DNA of 64,000 nt from Acetobacter oryzifermentans (GTDB lineage Bacteria > Pseudomonadota > Alphaproteobacteria > Acetobacterales > Acetobacteraceae), in the NCBI RefSeq assembly GCF_001628715.1, contig NZ_CP011120.1, positions 2,735,489 to 2,799,488 on the forward strand, given 5' to 3'. Of the stretch, positions 57,007-64,000 are shown in pieces. Within the stretch, counting starts at the first letter, position 1; the number at the start of each line of letters is the position of its first letter. Made by a program: the position numbers and the translations under genes. The notes under the pieces are model-generated. The model did no database searches and had not been told where the DNA came from. It worked only from the letters and a program-made list of their open reading frames with translations.

Positions 57007-57471
57007 ATGCCCCAACTCTCGCTGCACTCTCCTTTAGGCCCGATCACTTTGTCTGAGGAAGAAGGAAAAATTATCTCTTTGGATTGGGGATGGGGGCGAG
57101 ATCAAACCGAAACCCCTCTGCTCTGCCAAGCGCGTGAATGGTTGGATAATTGGTTTGATGATCCTCAGGCAGTAGGTGCTTTTCCATTCCCGCTAGATCC
57201 GTATGGAACAGCTTATCAGAAAAAAATTTGGGCAGCATTGCAGGAAATTCCTGTAGGCGAGACAACCACATATGGAGAACTCGCCAAAAAAATCGGCGGT
57301 AGCCCTCAGTCAGTTGGTCAAGCTGTCGGGAGAAACCCCATTCCTATTCTTATTCCCTGCCACCGCGTTGTGGGGGCTTCTAGCTTAGGAGGATATTCTG
57401 GAGATGGTGGTGTGGATGATAAAGCATGGCTTCTCCGCTTAGAAGGAGCCAAATTTCCATACCACACCTAA
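57007..57471 (+). CDS. Methylated-DNA--protein-cysteine methyltransferase (Ogt-like)
   Basis: Suicide repair protein that takes the methyl group from O6-methylguanine. The catalytic motif IPCHRVVG with Cys118 is preceded by the helix-turn-helix TYGELAKKIGGSPQSVGQAVGRNPIPI. The C-terminal ATase domain covers residues 68-150. At 154 residues the N-terminal lobe is short (Ada-C/Ogt are usually 160-180), but nothing essential is missing. It is divergent from mnmE, with AAGG 11 nt before the ATG. Confidence 0.92.
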   Translation: MPQLSLHSPLGPITLSEEEGKIISLDWGWGRDQTETPLLCQAREWLDNWFDDPQAVGAFPFPLDPYGTAYQKKIWAALQEIPVGETTTYGELAKKIGGSPQSVGQAVGRNPIPILIPCHRVVGASSLGGYSGDGGVDDKAWLLRLEGAKFPYHT

Positions 57472-57517
57472 ACTGTTCTGATACGGATTCTAGCCTTACA
57501 GAATAAGCTTCTGTTTC

Positions 57518-58231
57518 CTATTTTCTGTCACAGCTTTCTGTGCGGGTATTAAAAAATTTTCCGGCACTACATCTAACAACAGACGATGAATCCGTATCAT
57601 TTCCATAACTTGTGGGGGGTGGATAAGAAGGCACACTCTCCCCCTGCTGCGCACCATTATAATAATAGGATGGCGGGGCATAAATGCTCTGCTGTGGCAC
57701 CGAATTATACTCGGATGCCGCAGCACTTCCTATCGCTAGACCAAGCACAGAACCGAACATAAACGGAGCCCCCCAGCCCCAACCACCACCCCAATAAGGG
57801 TATCCCCACGGGCCGCCATAGCCCCAACCATAATACGGATACCCCCAGCCCCACGGGCCACCTCCCCAACCACCGTACCAACCGCCGCCCCACGGGCGCC
57901 CTCCCCAGCCGCCGCCACGCCACGGGCCGCCACCCCAACCACCGGGGCCACCCGGACCTCCACGTGGGCCACCGAATCCACCACGAGGAAAACCTCCTCC
58001 GGGGCCACCAAAGCCACCATGACCAAAACCGCCACCACCAGGACCGCCGAAGCCACCGTGGCCAAATCCACCACCACCGGGACCGCCAAATCCACCGTGG
58101 CCAAATCCGCCCCCTCCACCAAAGCCACCCCCGCCTGGCCCGGGATGAGCATGTGCTGAAAATACAGGAACGCTAAGCCCACATACCAAAAGGGCTGCCA
58201 ACCCTGTTTTTTTGGATATTGCAGTCCACAT
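57518..58231 (-). CDS. Gly-rich repeat secreted or envelope protein (237 aa)
   Basis: From ATG 58231 the product has a signal peptide (WTAISKKTGLAALLVCGLSVPVFSAHA, cleavage near AHA-HP), then a low-complexity region of mostly Gly with Phe, His and Pro. Residues 44-81 contain three 13-residue repeats GHGGFGGPGGGGF (the last one residue short). Next is a Gly/Trp/Tyr/Arg-rich part (roughly 90-160) with PYYGWGYGG and similar, a hydrophobic helix (APFMFGSVLGLAIGSAAAS, about 168-186), and a C-terminal domain with four polar blocks. The family is unknown. An upstream ATG in the same frame gives no signal-like N-terminus. Composition suggests surface or periplasmic location. Confidence 0.7.
   Translation of the reverse strand: MWTAISKKTGLAALLVCGLSVPVFSAHAHPGPGGGGFGGGGGFGHGGFGGPGGGGFGHGGFGGPGGGGFGHGGFGGPGGGFPRGGFGGPRGGPGGPGGWGGGPWRGGGWGGRPWGGGWYGGWGGGPWGWGYPYYGWGYGGPWGYPYWGGGWGWGAPFMFGSVLGLAIGSAAASEYNSVPQQSIYAPPSYYYNGAQQGESVPSYPPPTSYGNDTDSSSVVRCSAGKFFNTRTESCDRK
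57989..58102. repeat. Tandem 39-bp repeats in the Gly-rich gene
   Basis: Three in-frame copies of a 39-bp unit (the third lacks one codon) encode GHGGFGGPGGGGF. They differ at synonymous positions, so they are not a very recent amplification. Confidence 0.8.
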
Positions 58232-58484
58232 AACACCGGTGCCCTTTGCACTTAACTTCGGATACTGCTGCACGACATAATGCCGTAATGTGTCTTTCTT
58301 CTAACTATTACATGGGCATTAAAAGACAATTTGCCACTGCTTTTTCTCCTGATCTGCTAGGATAAAAGCTCAGATTCATGTTGTGTTTTTTGCATTCCTG
58401 ATATACATTTTAATCATTGGAGGAAGCGGAAAAGAATTATCTTCTGCTTTGCCCCCTAACACCCCAAATTAGGAGGCCGGACTC

Positions 58485-58928
58485 ATGGCATGGAAAAAAG
58501 CAACTTTTGTTTCTTTATGGCTAGCTGCCCTTAGCCTGGCCATCTGCTCCACTTTTATTTTTATTGCATGCGGGCTTAAGTTTTCTATTTTTCATTCTGG
58601 TCTCACTGTAAACCAGTCTGATTTTGTAGATAACACGCCTTTTTCTGTATATTTGTGGCAGATGTTGCCAGAAACAACACGTTGGAATGATTACGTGTTT
58701 TCTGGCCCAGGTTTGATTGGTCTGGCAGCTTTCTTGGCGAGCATTGGCTTAGGTTCTTATGCTGCCATTAAGTTGGAAGAAATCAACCACGCGGCACTTG
58801 TGGCTAAAAAGACAGAAATGCACCGTTGGGATTCTTTGCTTATTGGCTCTTCCTTGGAAGACACATTGCAGAATTTTCAACATTCAAATGCATCAGATGT
58901 GCAACCTTACGCCGTTAAAAGTGCCTGA
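58485..58928 (+). CDS. Small two-helix membrane protein of unknown function (147 aa)
   Basis: The start is fixed by AGGAGG about 7 nt upstream, one of the strongest ribosome-binding sites in the window. The protein has helix 1 near residues 9-33 (LWLAALSLAICSTFIFIACGL), a periplasmic loop that includes a Trp-rich segment (WQMLPETTRWNDYVFSG), helix 2 near 70-90 (LIGLAAFLASIGLGSYAAI), and a cytosolic tail. No family is recognised. It is flanked by a terminator on its 3' side and stands alone. Confidence 0.75.
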   Translation: MAWKKATFVSLWLAALSLAICSTFIFIACGLKFSIFHSGLTVNQSDFVDNTPFSVYLWQMLPETTRWNDYVFSGPGLIGLAAFLASIGLGSYAAIKLEEINHAALVAKKTEMHRWDSLLIGSSLEDTLQNFQHSNASDVQPYAVKSA

Positions 58929-58954
58929 TAACAGAATATAAATGTATGAAAATG

Positions 58955-58992
58955 CTTCTGCTTGGAATCTATTCCGGGCAGAAGTTTTTTTT
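58955..58992 (+). terminator. Terminator after the 147-aa membrane-protein gene
   Basis: CTTCTGC (58955-58961) pairs with GCAGAAG (58978-58984), with an inner GGAA/TTCC pair in the loop, followed by TTTTTTTT. Confidence 0.8.
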
Positions 58993-59040
58993 ATGCAATA
59001 TGCATTGCATAACGCATCATAACAATTTTAAGGAAAAACT

Positions 59041-59117
59041 TGGTCGGAGTGAGAAGATTCGAACTTCCGGCCCCTGCGTCCCGAACACAGTGCTCTACCA
59101 GGCTGAGCTACACTCCG
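59041..59117 (-). tRNA. tRNA-Pro (anticodon CGG)
   Basis: A 77-nt cloverleaf on the minus strand with acceptor CGGAGTG/CACTCCG, discriminator A and encoded CCA. The anticodon loop is TTCGGGA with CGG complementary to 59081-59083. Confidence 0.97.
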
Positions 59118-59196
59118 ATTACACGCTGCCTATACAGCGCTCTGGCCTGAGAAGCAAGAGTAGAAATGAGCCTTCCTACCCTTGCTCCATTTTATT

Positions 59197-59781
59197 TTAC
59201 ATCACATCCATACCCAACGCTTCTGTATGCTCTGTAACGCGGGAGCATTCCAGAGCCGCGGCAGCATTCGGCACAACGCTCAACAAAGATCTCGCATCTA
59301 CTGAGGCAAATCCTTGTTTCACCGCCTCATCAAGCATGGCTACAACCTTATCGCCCCATCCATCTACGTTAATAAGCACGATGGGCTTATCGTGGCGTTT
59401 AAGCTGTCTCCATGTCAGAATTTCCAGAAGCTCTTCAAATGTTCCAAAACCACCAGGCAAAATCCAAAAAGCATCGGCACGTGAAAACATGATCTGCTTA
59501 CGGGTATGCATGGAATCTGTAACGATCAGTTCAGAAACGTCTTCATTCATTTTTTCACGGGTTTTTAAAAATTCAGGGATAACACCCGTAACACTGCCAC
59601 CTGCTTGAATAACAGCATGGGCCACAACCCCCATCAGCCCATTTGCACCGCCCCCATATACCAGCCGGATTCCGGCCTTGGCCAATTCTTTGCCCGTTTC
59701 CTGCGCTGCCTGCTGATACACAGGCTTTGCCCCCATGCGGGAACCACAGAACACGGCGACTGCACGCACATCAATTGTCAT
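59197..59781 (-). CDS. LOG-family protein (nucleoside-5'-monophosphate phosphoribohydrolase type)
   Basis: Rossmann-like hydrolase that splits the base from cytokinin or purine nucleotide monophosphates. The motif PGGFGTFEE (PGGxGTxxE) lies near residues 110-118, and VFCGSRMGAKPVYQQAA and LVYGGGANGLMGVVA are also typical. It has 194 residues. Plant-like cytokinin activation is known for some members, but in most bacteria the role is nucleotide salvage or unknown. It stands alone between tRNA-Pro and the MFS gene. Confidence 0.9.
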   Translation of the reverse strand: MTIDVRAVAVFCGSRMGAKPVYQQAAQETGKELAKAGIRLVYGGGANGLMGVVAHAVIQAGGSVTGVIPEFLKTREKMNEDVSELIVTDSMHTRKQIMFSRADAFWILPGGFGTFEELLEILTWRQLKRHDKPIVLINVDGWGDKVVAMLDEAVKQGFASVDARSLLSVVPNAAAALECSRVTEHTEALGMDVM

Positions 59782-59829
59782 TCTTTATGTTCCTCCAAAT
59801 AAGTTTCTAAAGTTTTAGAGATCTGTTTC

Positions 59830-61062
59830 TTACGGTAAAATGGATTGTCCATTTTCCTTACGATAAACAAAAGCACATATTCCCACACCCATCAGGCTCA
59901 TAAGTGCTGTTGTTAAAAACAATCCCTGATATCCCCAAAACGGAATAATAAAGCCTAAAACGGGTCCTGATAGGCCAAGGGCGATATCAAGAAAAACAGA
60001 AAATGCGCCTACAGCAATACCTTTATTTTCTGGCTTTGTGCGGGCTACAGCCCCTACCCCCAAAGCAGGAAACAAAAGTGAAAAACCAGCACCCGTTAAC
60101 GCAGCCCCTATATTTGCCCAAACAGGTGAATGCCCCATAGCCAATACACATAAGCCCAAACTTTCTATGAGTAAGGAAACCAATGCAACAATTGTGCCAC
60201 CACGTTTTGTTATCTGAGTTGTAAAACCAAACCGTGTCAAAACAAAAACACATCCAAAAATAGATAATGCAGTTGCAGCTCCGCTCCAGTTCTGATCAGC
60301 AAAATACAACGTCAGCAAGGATGAAATAGCGCCAAACCCAATAGAACCCGCAGCCAGAGCCATGCCATATGGTGCAACCTGACCAAAAACTGTCATAAAG
60401 GAATGGCGCTTACCCGTAGATGGGGAAAGCGGTTTAACTGCTACCTGATGCCATGCCCACGGCACCCCCAAAAGCAGCATCAGCATACAGCACAGGCCTA
60501 TGCCCCAAAAACCACCTAATGCAGCATGAGACTGATAAATCATCATGGCAATAGGCGCCCCTAATGCAATGCCGCCATAAGAACACACACCATTCCAGGA
60601 GATAACACGGGCGGTTCCGGGTGCCCCTACCCTCTGAATGTTCCAGACAATAACACCAGTCGCAACCCAGCTTTCAGATATGCCCAAAAAAATACGGCCC
60701 AATAGAACAATTGCCAAAGCCCCTACAGGCCAGGCCATCATGGAAGGCGCAAGCATGATGAACAAACCAGAAAGCGCACCCAGAAAAAGCCCTGCAATGA
60801 CAACCCTTTTAGGGCCACGTGTATCTATCCGCCGGCCAGCTCCTACACGGGATATAAATGTGGCCAGATACTGAACGGAAACAGCAAACCCTGCGAGCGC
60901 AGAGCTAAATCCCAACTGTTCTTTTACAAACAATGGCACAACTGCCATTTGTAAACCGATTTCTACGTAACAAAGCAAAGTAAAAACCACGATGGCAAAA
61001 ATAGACCATAGCGTTTTTCCTGCTGTATCTGGTGCTCCTTCAATATTATTATTTCCGTTCAT
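59830..61062 (-). CDS. MFS transporter (YhhS/YfcJ-like)
   Basis: Twelve-helix exporter of 410 residues. It starts with a polar N-terminus (NGNNNIEGAPDTAGK), then helix 1 (LWSIFAIVVFTLLCYVEI). SVQYLATFISRVGAGRRIDTRGPKRVV carries the loop-2 motif of the family (GxxxDRxGRR type). The C-terminal half has KGIAVGAFSVFLDIALGLSGPVLG, common in the arabinose/YhhS/YfcJ group. The substrate is unknown. It is divergent from the Nudix gene. Confidence 0.85.
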   Translation of the reverse strand: MNGNNNIEGAPDTAGKTLWSIFAIVVFTLLCYVEIGLQMAVVPLFVKEQLGFSSALAGFAVSVQYLATFISRVGAGRRIDTRGPKRVVIAGLFLGALSGLFIMLAPSMMAWPVGALAIVLLGRIFLGISESWVATGVIVWNIQRVGAPGTARVISWNGVCSYGGIALGAPIAMMIYQSHAALGGFWGIGLCCMLMLLLGVPWAWHQVAVKPLSPSTGKRHSFMTVFGQVAPYGMALAAGSIGFGAISSLLTLYFADQNWSGAATALSIFGCVFVLTRFGFTTQITKRGGTIVALVSLLIESLGLCVLAMGHSPVWANIGAALTGAGFSLLFPALGVGAVARTKPENKGIAVGAFSVFLDIALGLSGPVLGFIIPFWGYQGLFLTTALMSLMGVGICAFVYRKENGQSILP

Positions 61063-61158
61063 TACATTCCTTCATGGTAATGGTATGGCATAATCAGAAT
61101 CCGTACCAATTTGCTCGCATATGATAGGCGAATGCAAAGCAAAACTTAGGAATCCAGC

Positions 61159-61734
61159 ATGAATATGTCTTCACCTGATGATGAAGGTTACATCACCATT
61201 TCCACCCGCATTGCTTATGAAAACCCATGGACCCGTGTGCGGGAAGACATCATCCGCTTACCTAATGGTAAAGATGGCCTTTATGGCATTGTAGAAAGAG
61301 GCGAATTTGTTGTTATCCTTCCTTTGGGCACATCTACAGATGGCCACCCAACTGTAACTTTGGTCAATCAATACCGTTATCCCATTAAAAAACGGCTATG
61401 GGAGTTACCAATGGGCATGTGGGAGGCTCAACCAGATGCCAAAATAGAAGATGTTGCCGCAGGTGAATTACGAGAAGAGACAGGCTTACGAGCCCAAACA
61501 TTACAACATGCAGGCATTGTTTATCAGGGAGCAGGATATTCTACCCAGAAAGGTCACGTCTATTTGGCCACAGGATTAACCCAAGGTAACCGTCAGCTAG
61601 AGGATACCGAACAAGGTATGACATGTCATACTTTTCTTCTTTCAGAAGTAGAAAATATGATACGTAAAAATGAGATCACCTGCATGGTCAGCTTAGCTGC
61701 ATTTGGTCTTTTACGTATTAAAAATATGATATAA
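61159..61734 (+). CDS. Nudix hydrolase (ADP-ribose pyrophosphatase-like)
   Basis: Hydrolyses a nucleoside-diphosphate linked to another moiety; ADP-ribose is the likely but unproven substrate. The Nudix box ends in GELREETGL near residues 107-115 with the metal-binding Glu pair intact. The canonical Arg of the R-E-U part is replaced by Gly here, but the pattern is otherwise close. It is preceded by LWELPMGMWEAQPDAKIED, as in the ADPRase group. 191 residues. AGGAATCC before the ATG. A bidirectional terminator follows. Confidence 0.87.
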   Translation: MNMSSPDDEGYITISTRIAYENPWTRVREDIIRLPNGKDGLYGIVERGEFVVILPLGTSTDGHPTVTLVNQYRYPIKKRLWELPMGMWEAQPDAKIEDVAAGELREETGLRAQTLQHAGIVYQGAGYSTQKGHVYLATGLTQGNRQLEDTEQGMTCHTFLLSEVENMIRKNEITCMVSLAAFGLLRIKNMI

Positions 61735-61738
61735 AAAT

Positions 61739-61767
61739 AAAAATCCCCTGATTTACAGGGGATTTTT
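61739..61767. terminator. Bidirectional terminator between Nudix gene and hemJ
   Basis: AAAAATCCCCTG and CAGGGGATTTTT form a perfect 12-bp stem with a 5-nt loop between convergent genes. Confidence 0.92.
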
Positions 61768-62226
61768 CTAAAATGGTTGAACAACAACCATAATAACAAT
61801 AATCATCATCAAGATAGTTGGCACTTCATTGGCAATACGATAAAATTTTTCTGAATGCCTATTATGGTCAGAAGAAAAATCTTTACACCAACGCGCACAA
61901 CACCCATGAAAAACAAACATACAGAATACAGCAGTAAGTTTTGTATGCCACCATCCCGCATGCCAATTTACCCCACCTGGGGTCAACACAAGTAGCACAC
62001 CAAAAAACAGGCTAGCACACATAGCCGGTGTCATAATTGCTTTCAAAAGTCTGCGTTCCATAATTTTAAACCGCAGATTTTCCTGTGATCCAACAGCAAC
62101 CTGGCAATGATAAACAAATAATCGTGGCAGATAAAATAACCCGGCCATCCACGCCATAACAGACATGATATGAAAAGCTATCAGCCAACGTAACCACGGC
62201 AAAAGGGTATCTATAACCATCATCAA
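61768..62226 (-). CDS. hemJ: Protoporphyrinogen oxidase HemJ
   Basis: Membrane haem-synthesis enzyme that oxidises protoporphyrinogen IX, typical of alphaproteobacteria lacking HemG/HemY. The 152 residues have four helices; conserved features are WLIAFHIMSVMAWMAGLFYLPRLFVYH (helix 1, with the key His near residue 19), HAGWWHTKLTAVFCM, and RIANEVPTILMMIIV. The ATG overlaps the stop of the HAD gene by 4 bp, so it is the last gene of the hemE operon. Confidence 0.92.
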   Translation of the reverse strand: MMMVIDTLLPWLRWLIAFHIMSVMAWMAGLFYLPRLFVYHCQVAVGSQENLRFKIMERRLLKAIMTPAMCASLFFGVLLVLTPGGVNWHAGWWHTKLTAVFCMFVFHGCCARWCKDFSSDHNRHSEKFYRIANEVPTILMMIIVIMVVVQPF

Positions 62227-62921
62227 CGCCCTTGCTGTTGCAAAGCTTTCTGAACCAAAGGCGCAAATTGTGAAAGATGGTTAATTCTTAAAATATTATT
62301 CCATTTTGGAATAGGGTTTCCTTCTGGCCTTAGCATCACACAAGCCATTCCGGCATCAACGGCTGCCTGTGCACCTGTATCACTGTCTTCCAGTACAAGA
62401 CATTCTGCAGGAGAAACACCTTCTTCTTCTGCGGCTTTCAGATACACATCAGGTTTGGGTTTTGGAATTCCCATATCTCTTGCTGAGTGGATACGGTTTT
62501 TAAAAAAGTGCTCAAGATTGGTAATAGAAAACTTTGCATCCATCTCTTCTTGAGATGAATTGGATGCAACCCTTACAGGAACACCCATTTTTTGAATACT
62601 ATTGAGCATATCATAAACGCCCTCAACAGGTTCAACACCTTCTTTCATGGCAACCACAAAGCGTTTTTGCATCATGCTTGCCCATCCAGCCCCTAGCTTT
62701 GCGCCAGTTTCCTGCTCAATCATGTGCTGTATTCCCGGCAACGCCATGCCGGAAAATACTTTTACTGCTTGCTTATCCGGCACGTTCATACCAACGCGCC
62801 GAGCTTCTTCTGCACTGATGCGACAACATGTTTCTTCGCTATCAACCAGAACACCATCGCAATCAAAAATAATAAGTTTGAGATGCCCTTGAGGGGAAAG
62901 AACGAGTGGTTGTTCTGCCAT
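62223..62921 (-). CDS. HAD-superfamily phosphatase
   Basis: Haloacid dehalogenase-like hydrolase of the beta-phosphoglucomutase/Gph group. Motif I is FDCDGVLVDSE (nucleophile Asp near residue 19), motif II is VASNSSQ near 117, the conserved Lys is in PKPKPD and motif IV is VLEDSDTG near 176. It has 232 residues. Substrate unknown; the position inside the hemE operon may only reflect co-transcription. Its start shares an A with the hemE stop (TGATG) and its stop overlaps hemJ. Confidence 0.9.
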   Translation of the reverse strand: MAEQPLVLSPQGHLKLIIFDCDGVLVDSEETCCRISAEEARRVGMNVPDKQAVKVFSGMALPGIQHMIEQETGAKLGAGWASMMQKRFVVAMKEGVEPVEGVYDMLNSIQKMGVPVRVASNSSQEEMDAKFSITNLEHFFKNRIHSARDMGIPKPKPDVYLKAAEEEGVSPAECLVLEDSDTGAQAAVDAGMACVMLRPEGNPIPKWNNILRINHLSQFAPLVQKALQQQGR

Positions 62922-64000
62922 CAGGCTGTTTCCCTTATCGTGTTTACCAATTCCGCAACGTGTTCAACAGGTGTTTGTGGCAACACACCATGCCCTAAAT
63001 TGAAAACATGCGCACGCCCTCGGCCAGCTTCACGAATAGCCAGTGCCTCACGCTTCATGGCATCTCCACCTGCCAATACAGAAACCGGGTCCAGATTACC
63101 TTGAATTCCAACATGCTCTGGCAGCATGGAACGCACAATTTCTATATCTGCCCCTGTATCCAGCGCCACAACATCTACGCCGGTTTCTCGTGCATATTCG
63201 GCAACCAATACACCACTTAAACGCGGAAACCCGATAATACGGGTAGAAGGATGTCGGGCTTTAATAGCCTGAACAATCTGGCGAGATGGCGCAATAACGT
63301 GTTTACGAAATTCTGAGGGAGATAACAGACCAGCCCACGAATCAAATAGCATGACAGCTTCAGCACCTGCTTCAATCTGCTTGCAAAGATATTCGGCTGT
63401 TGTTCGGGTAAGTAAATCCATTAACCGATCAAACAGAACAGGTTCCGCGTAAGCCATCTGCCGGGTAACAGCAAACTCCCGAGATCCATGCCCTTCAACC
63501 ATGTAACAGGCAACTGTAAAGGGAGCGCCCGTAAAACCAAGCAAAGTGGTTGCGCCTGGTTGTGCAACACCAATTTTATCCGGGCCATTCAGTTCTTTAC
63601 GCAAGCGTGTCAGAGTTTCCAAAACAGGCGCTGTAATCTCGGCAATACGCGCAGGATCCAACTTGGCCAGATCCTGCTCAGAGCGAATAGCACCCAGTAT
63701 AGGGCCCTTACCTTCTACAAATTCAAGGGATTGTCCCATCGCCCATGGTAAAATCAGAATATCGGAAAACAGAATAGCGCCGTCCATTCCAAAACGTTTG
63801 ATCGGCTGCAATGTCAGTTCTGTTGCAATATCTGGTGTCATGCAGCGTGTCAGAAAATCTGCTTTGGCACGCATGGCCCGAAATTCTGGCAGAAAGCGAC
63901 CAGCTTGCCGCATCAGCCACATCGGAGGCGGCCACAAGGCTTCACCATTGAGTGTTCTTAAAAGCCGTTTGGCGGAGGGGATATGTTCGTCTGTCATCAT
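62921..64000 (-). CDS. hemE: Uroporphyrinogen decarboxylase HemE (start at or beyond window edge)
   Basis: Removes four acetate carboxyls from uroporphyrinogen III to give coproporphyrinogen III. The signature PPPMWLMRQAGRFLPEFRAMR is at residues 24-44 and IGFTGAPFTVACYMVEGHGS near 150; the catalytic Asp lies in GAILFSDI. The frame has 359 residues and its first ATG is the last codon of the window, so the start could be this ATG, the next one or one beyond the edge. In Caulobacter and relatives the chromosomal origin lies directly upstream of hemE, here just to the right of the window. Confidence 0.95.
   Translation of the reverse strand: MMTDEHIPSAKRLLRTLNGEALWPPPMWLMRQAGRFLPEFRAMRAKADFLTRCMTPDIATELTLQPIKRFGMDGAILFSDILILPWAMGQSLEFVEGKGPILGAIRSEQDLAKLDPARIAEITAPVLETLTRLRKELNGPDKIGVAQPGATTLLGFTGAPFTVACYMVEGHGSREFAVTRQMAYAEPVLFDRLMDLLTRTTAEYLCKQIEAGAEAVMLFDSWAGLLSPSEFRKHVIAPSRQIVQAIKARHPSTRIIGFPRLSGVLVAEYARETGVDVVALDTGADIEIVRSMLPEHVGIQGNLDPVSVLAGGDAMKREALAIREAGRGRAHVFNLGHGVLPQTPVEHVAELVNTIRETA

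Overview
The window reads as a chromosomal segment of an alphaproteobacterium, most likely an acetic acid bacterium (Acetobacteraceae, Acetobacter-like). The reasons are a ctrA 3' end at the left edge, the order ruvC-ruvA-ruvB-ybgC-tolQ-tolR-tolA-tolB-pal-cpoB, the hemE/hemJ ... mnmE-mnmG-rsmG-parA-parB block with parS sites inside rsmG and mnmE, and overall protein similarity. The genus is inferred by recognition, not by a search. No rRNA, insertion sequence, prophage or CRISPR array was seen. Coding density is high and almost everything is core genome.

Layout. 1-357: C-terminus of CtrA. 0.5-18 kb: one long minus-strand block of envelope, repair and secretion genes, read from right to left: secA, yebC, ruvCAB, ybgC, tolQRAB, pal, cpoB, tilS, ftsH, folP, glmM. 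Internal terminators follow tolB, pal and ftsH. 18-24.6 kb, plus strand: parvulin foldase, argJ, RDD protein, MscS-type channel, and a 2OG-Fe dioxygenase overlapping the channel gene. 24.6-29.4 kb: two small genes (54 and 56 aa), a secreted protein, a CbpA-like DnaJ, ubiK, ybjN, proC, a COQ9/TetR-fold protein and tRNA-Gln. 29.4-31.3 kb: an AT-rich palindromic gap, an MFS transporter and HU.

31.3-40.2 kb is the most distinctive accessory stretch. A Gly/Asn/Ser/Thr-rich, RTX-like beta-solenoid protein (35259-36680) sits between two very large multidomain glycosyltransferases that share a homologous module, with an RgpF-like gene beside them. I infer a surface protein or polysaccharide glycosylation locus.

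40.3-48.9 kb: tRNA-Gly, nadE, the histidine cluster hisB-hisH-[GNAT-hisA]-hisF-hisE, HIT, nitroreductase and a UbiM-like hydroxylase. In the histidine cluster an acetyltransferase and HisA share one uninterrupted reading frame. 48.9-51.3 kb: DUF4186-like protein, PsiE-like protein, GST and tRNA-Lys. 51.3-56.9 kb: parB-parA-rsmG-mnmG-mnmE with two perfect parS palindromes. 57-64 kb: Ogt-like methyltransferase, Gly-rich repeat protein, small membrane protein, tRNA-Pro, LOG protein, MFS, Nudix, and the operon hemE-HAD-hemJ. By analogy with Caulobacter and relatives, the replication origin probably lies just beyond the right edge, upstream of hemE.

Functionally the window joins peptidoglycan precursor supply (GlmM), outer-membrane integrity (Tol-Pal), protein export and quality control (SecA, FtsH, parvulin, DnaJ), recombination (RuvABC), chromosome segregation (ParAB-parS), tRNA modification (TilS, MnmE/G), haem and ubiquinone synthesis (HemE, HemJ, UbiK, UbiM-like, COQ9-like), and arginine, proline and histidine synthesis.
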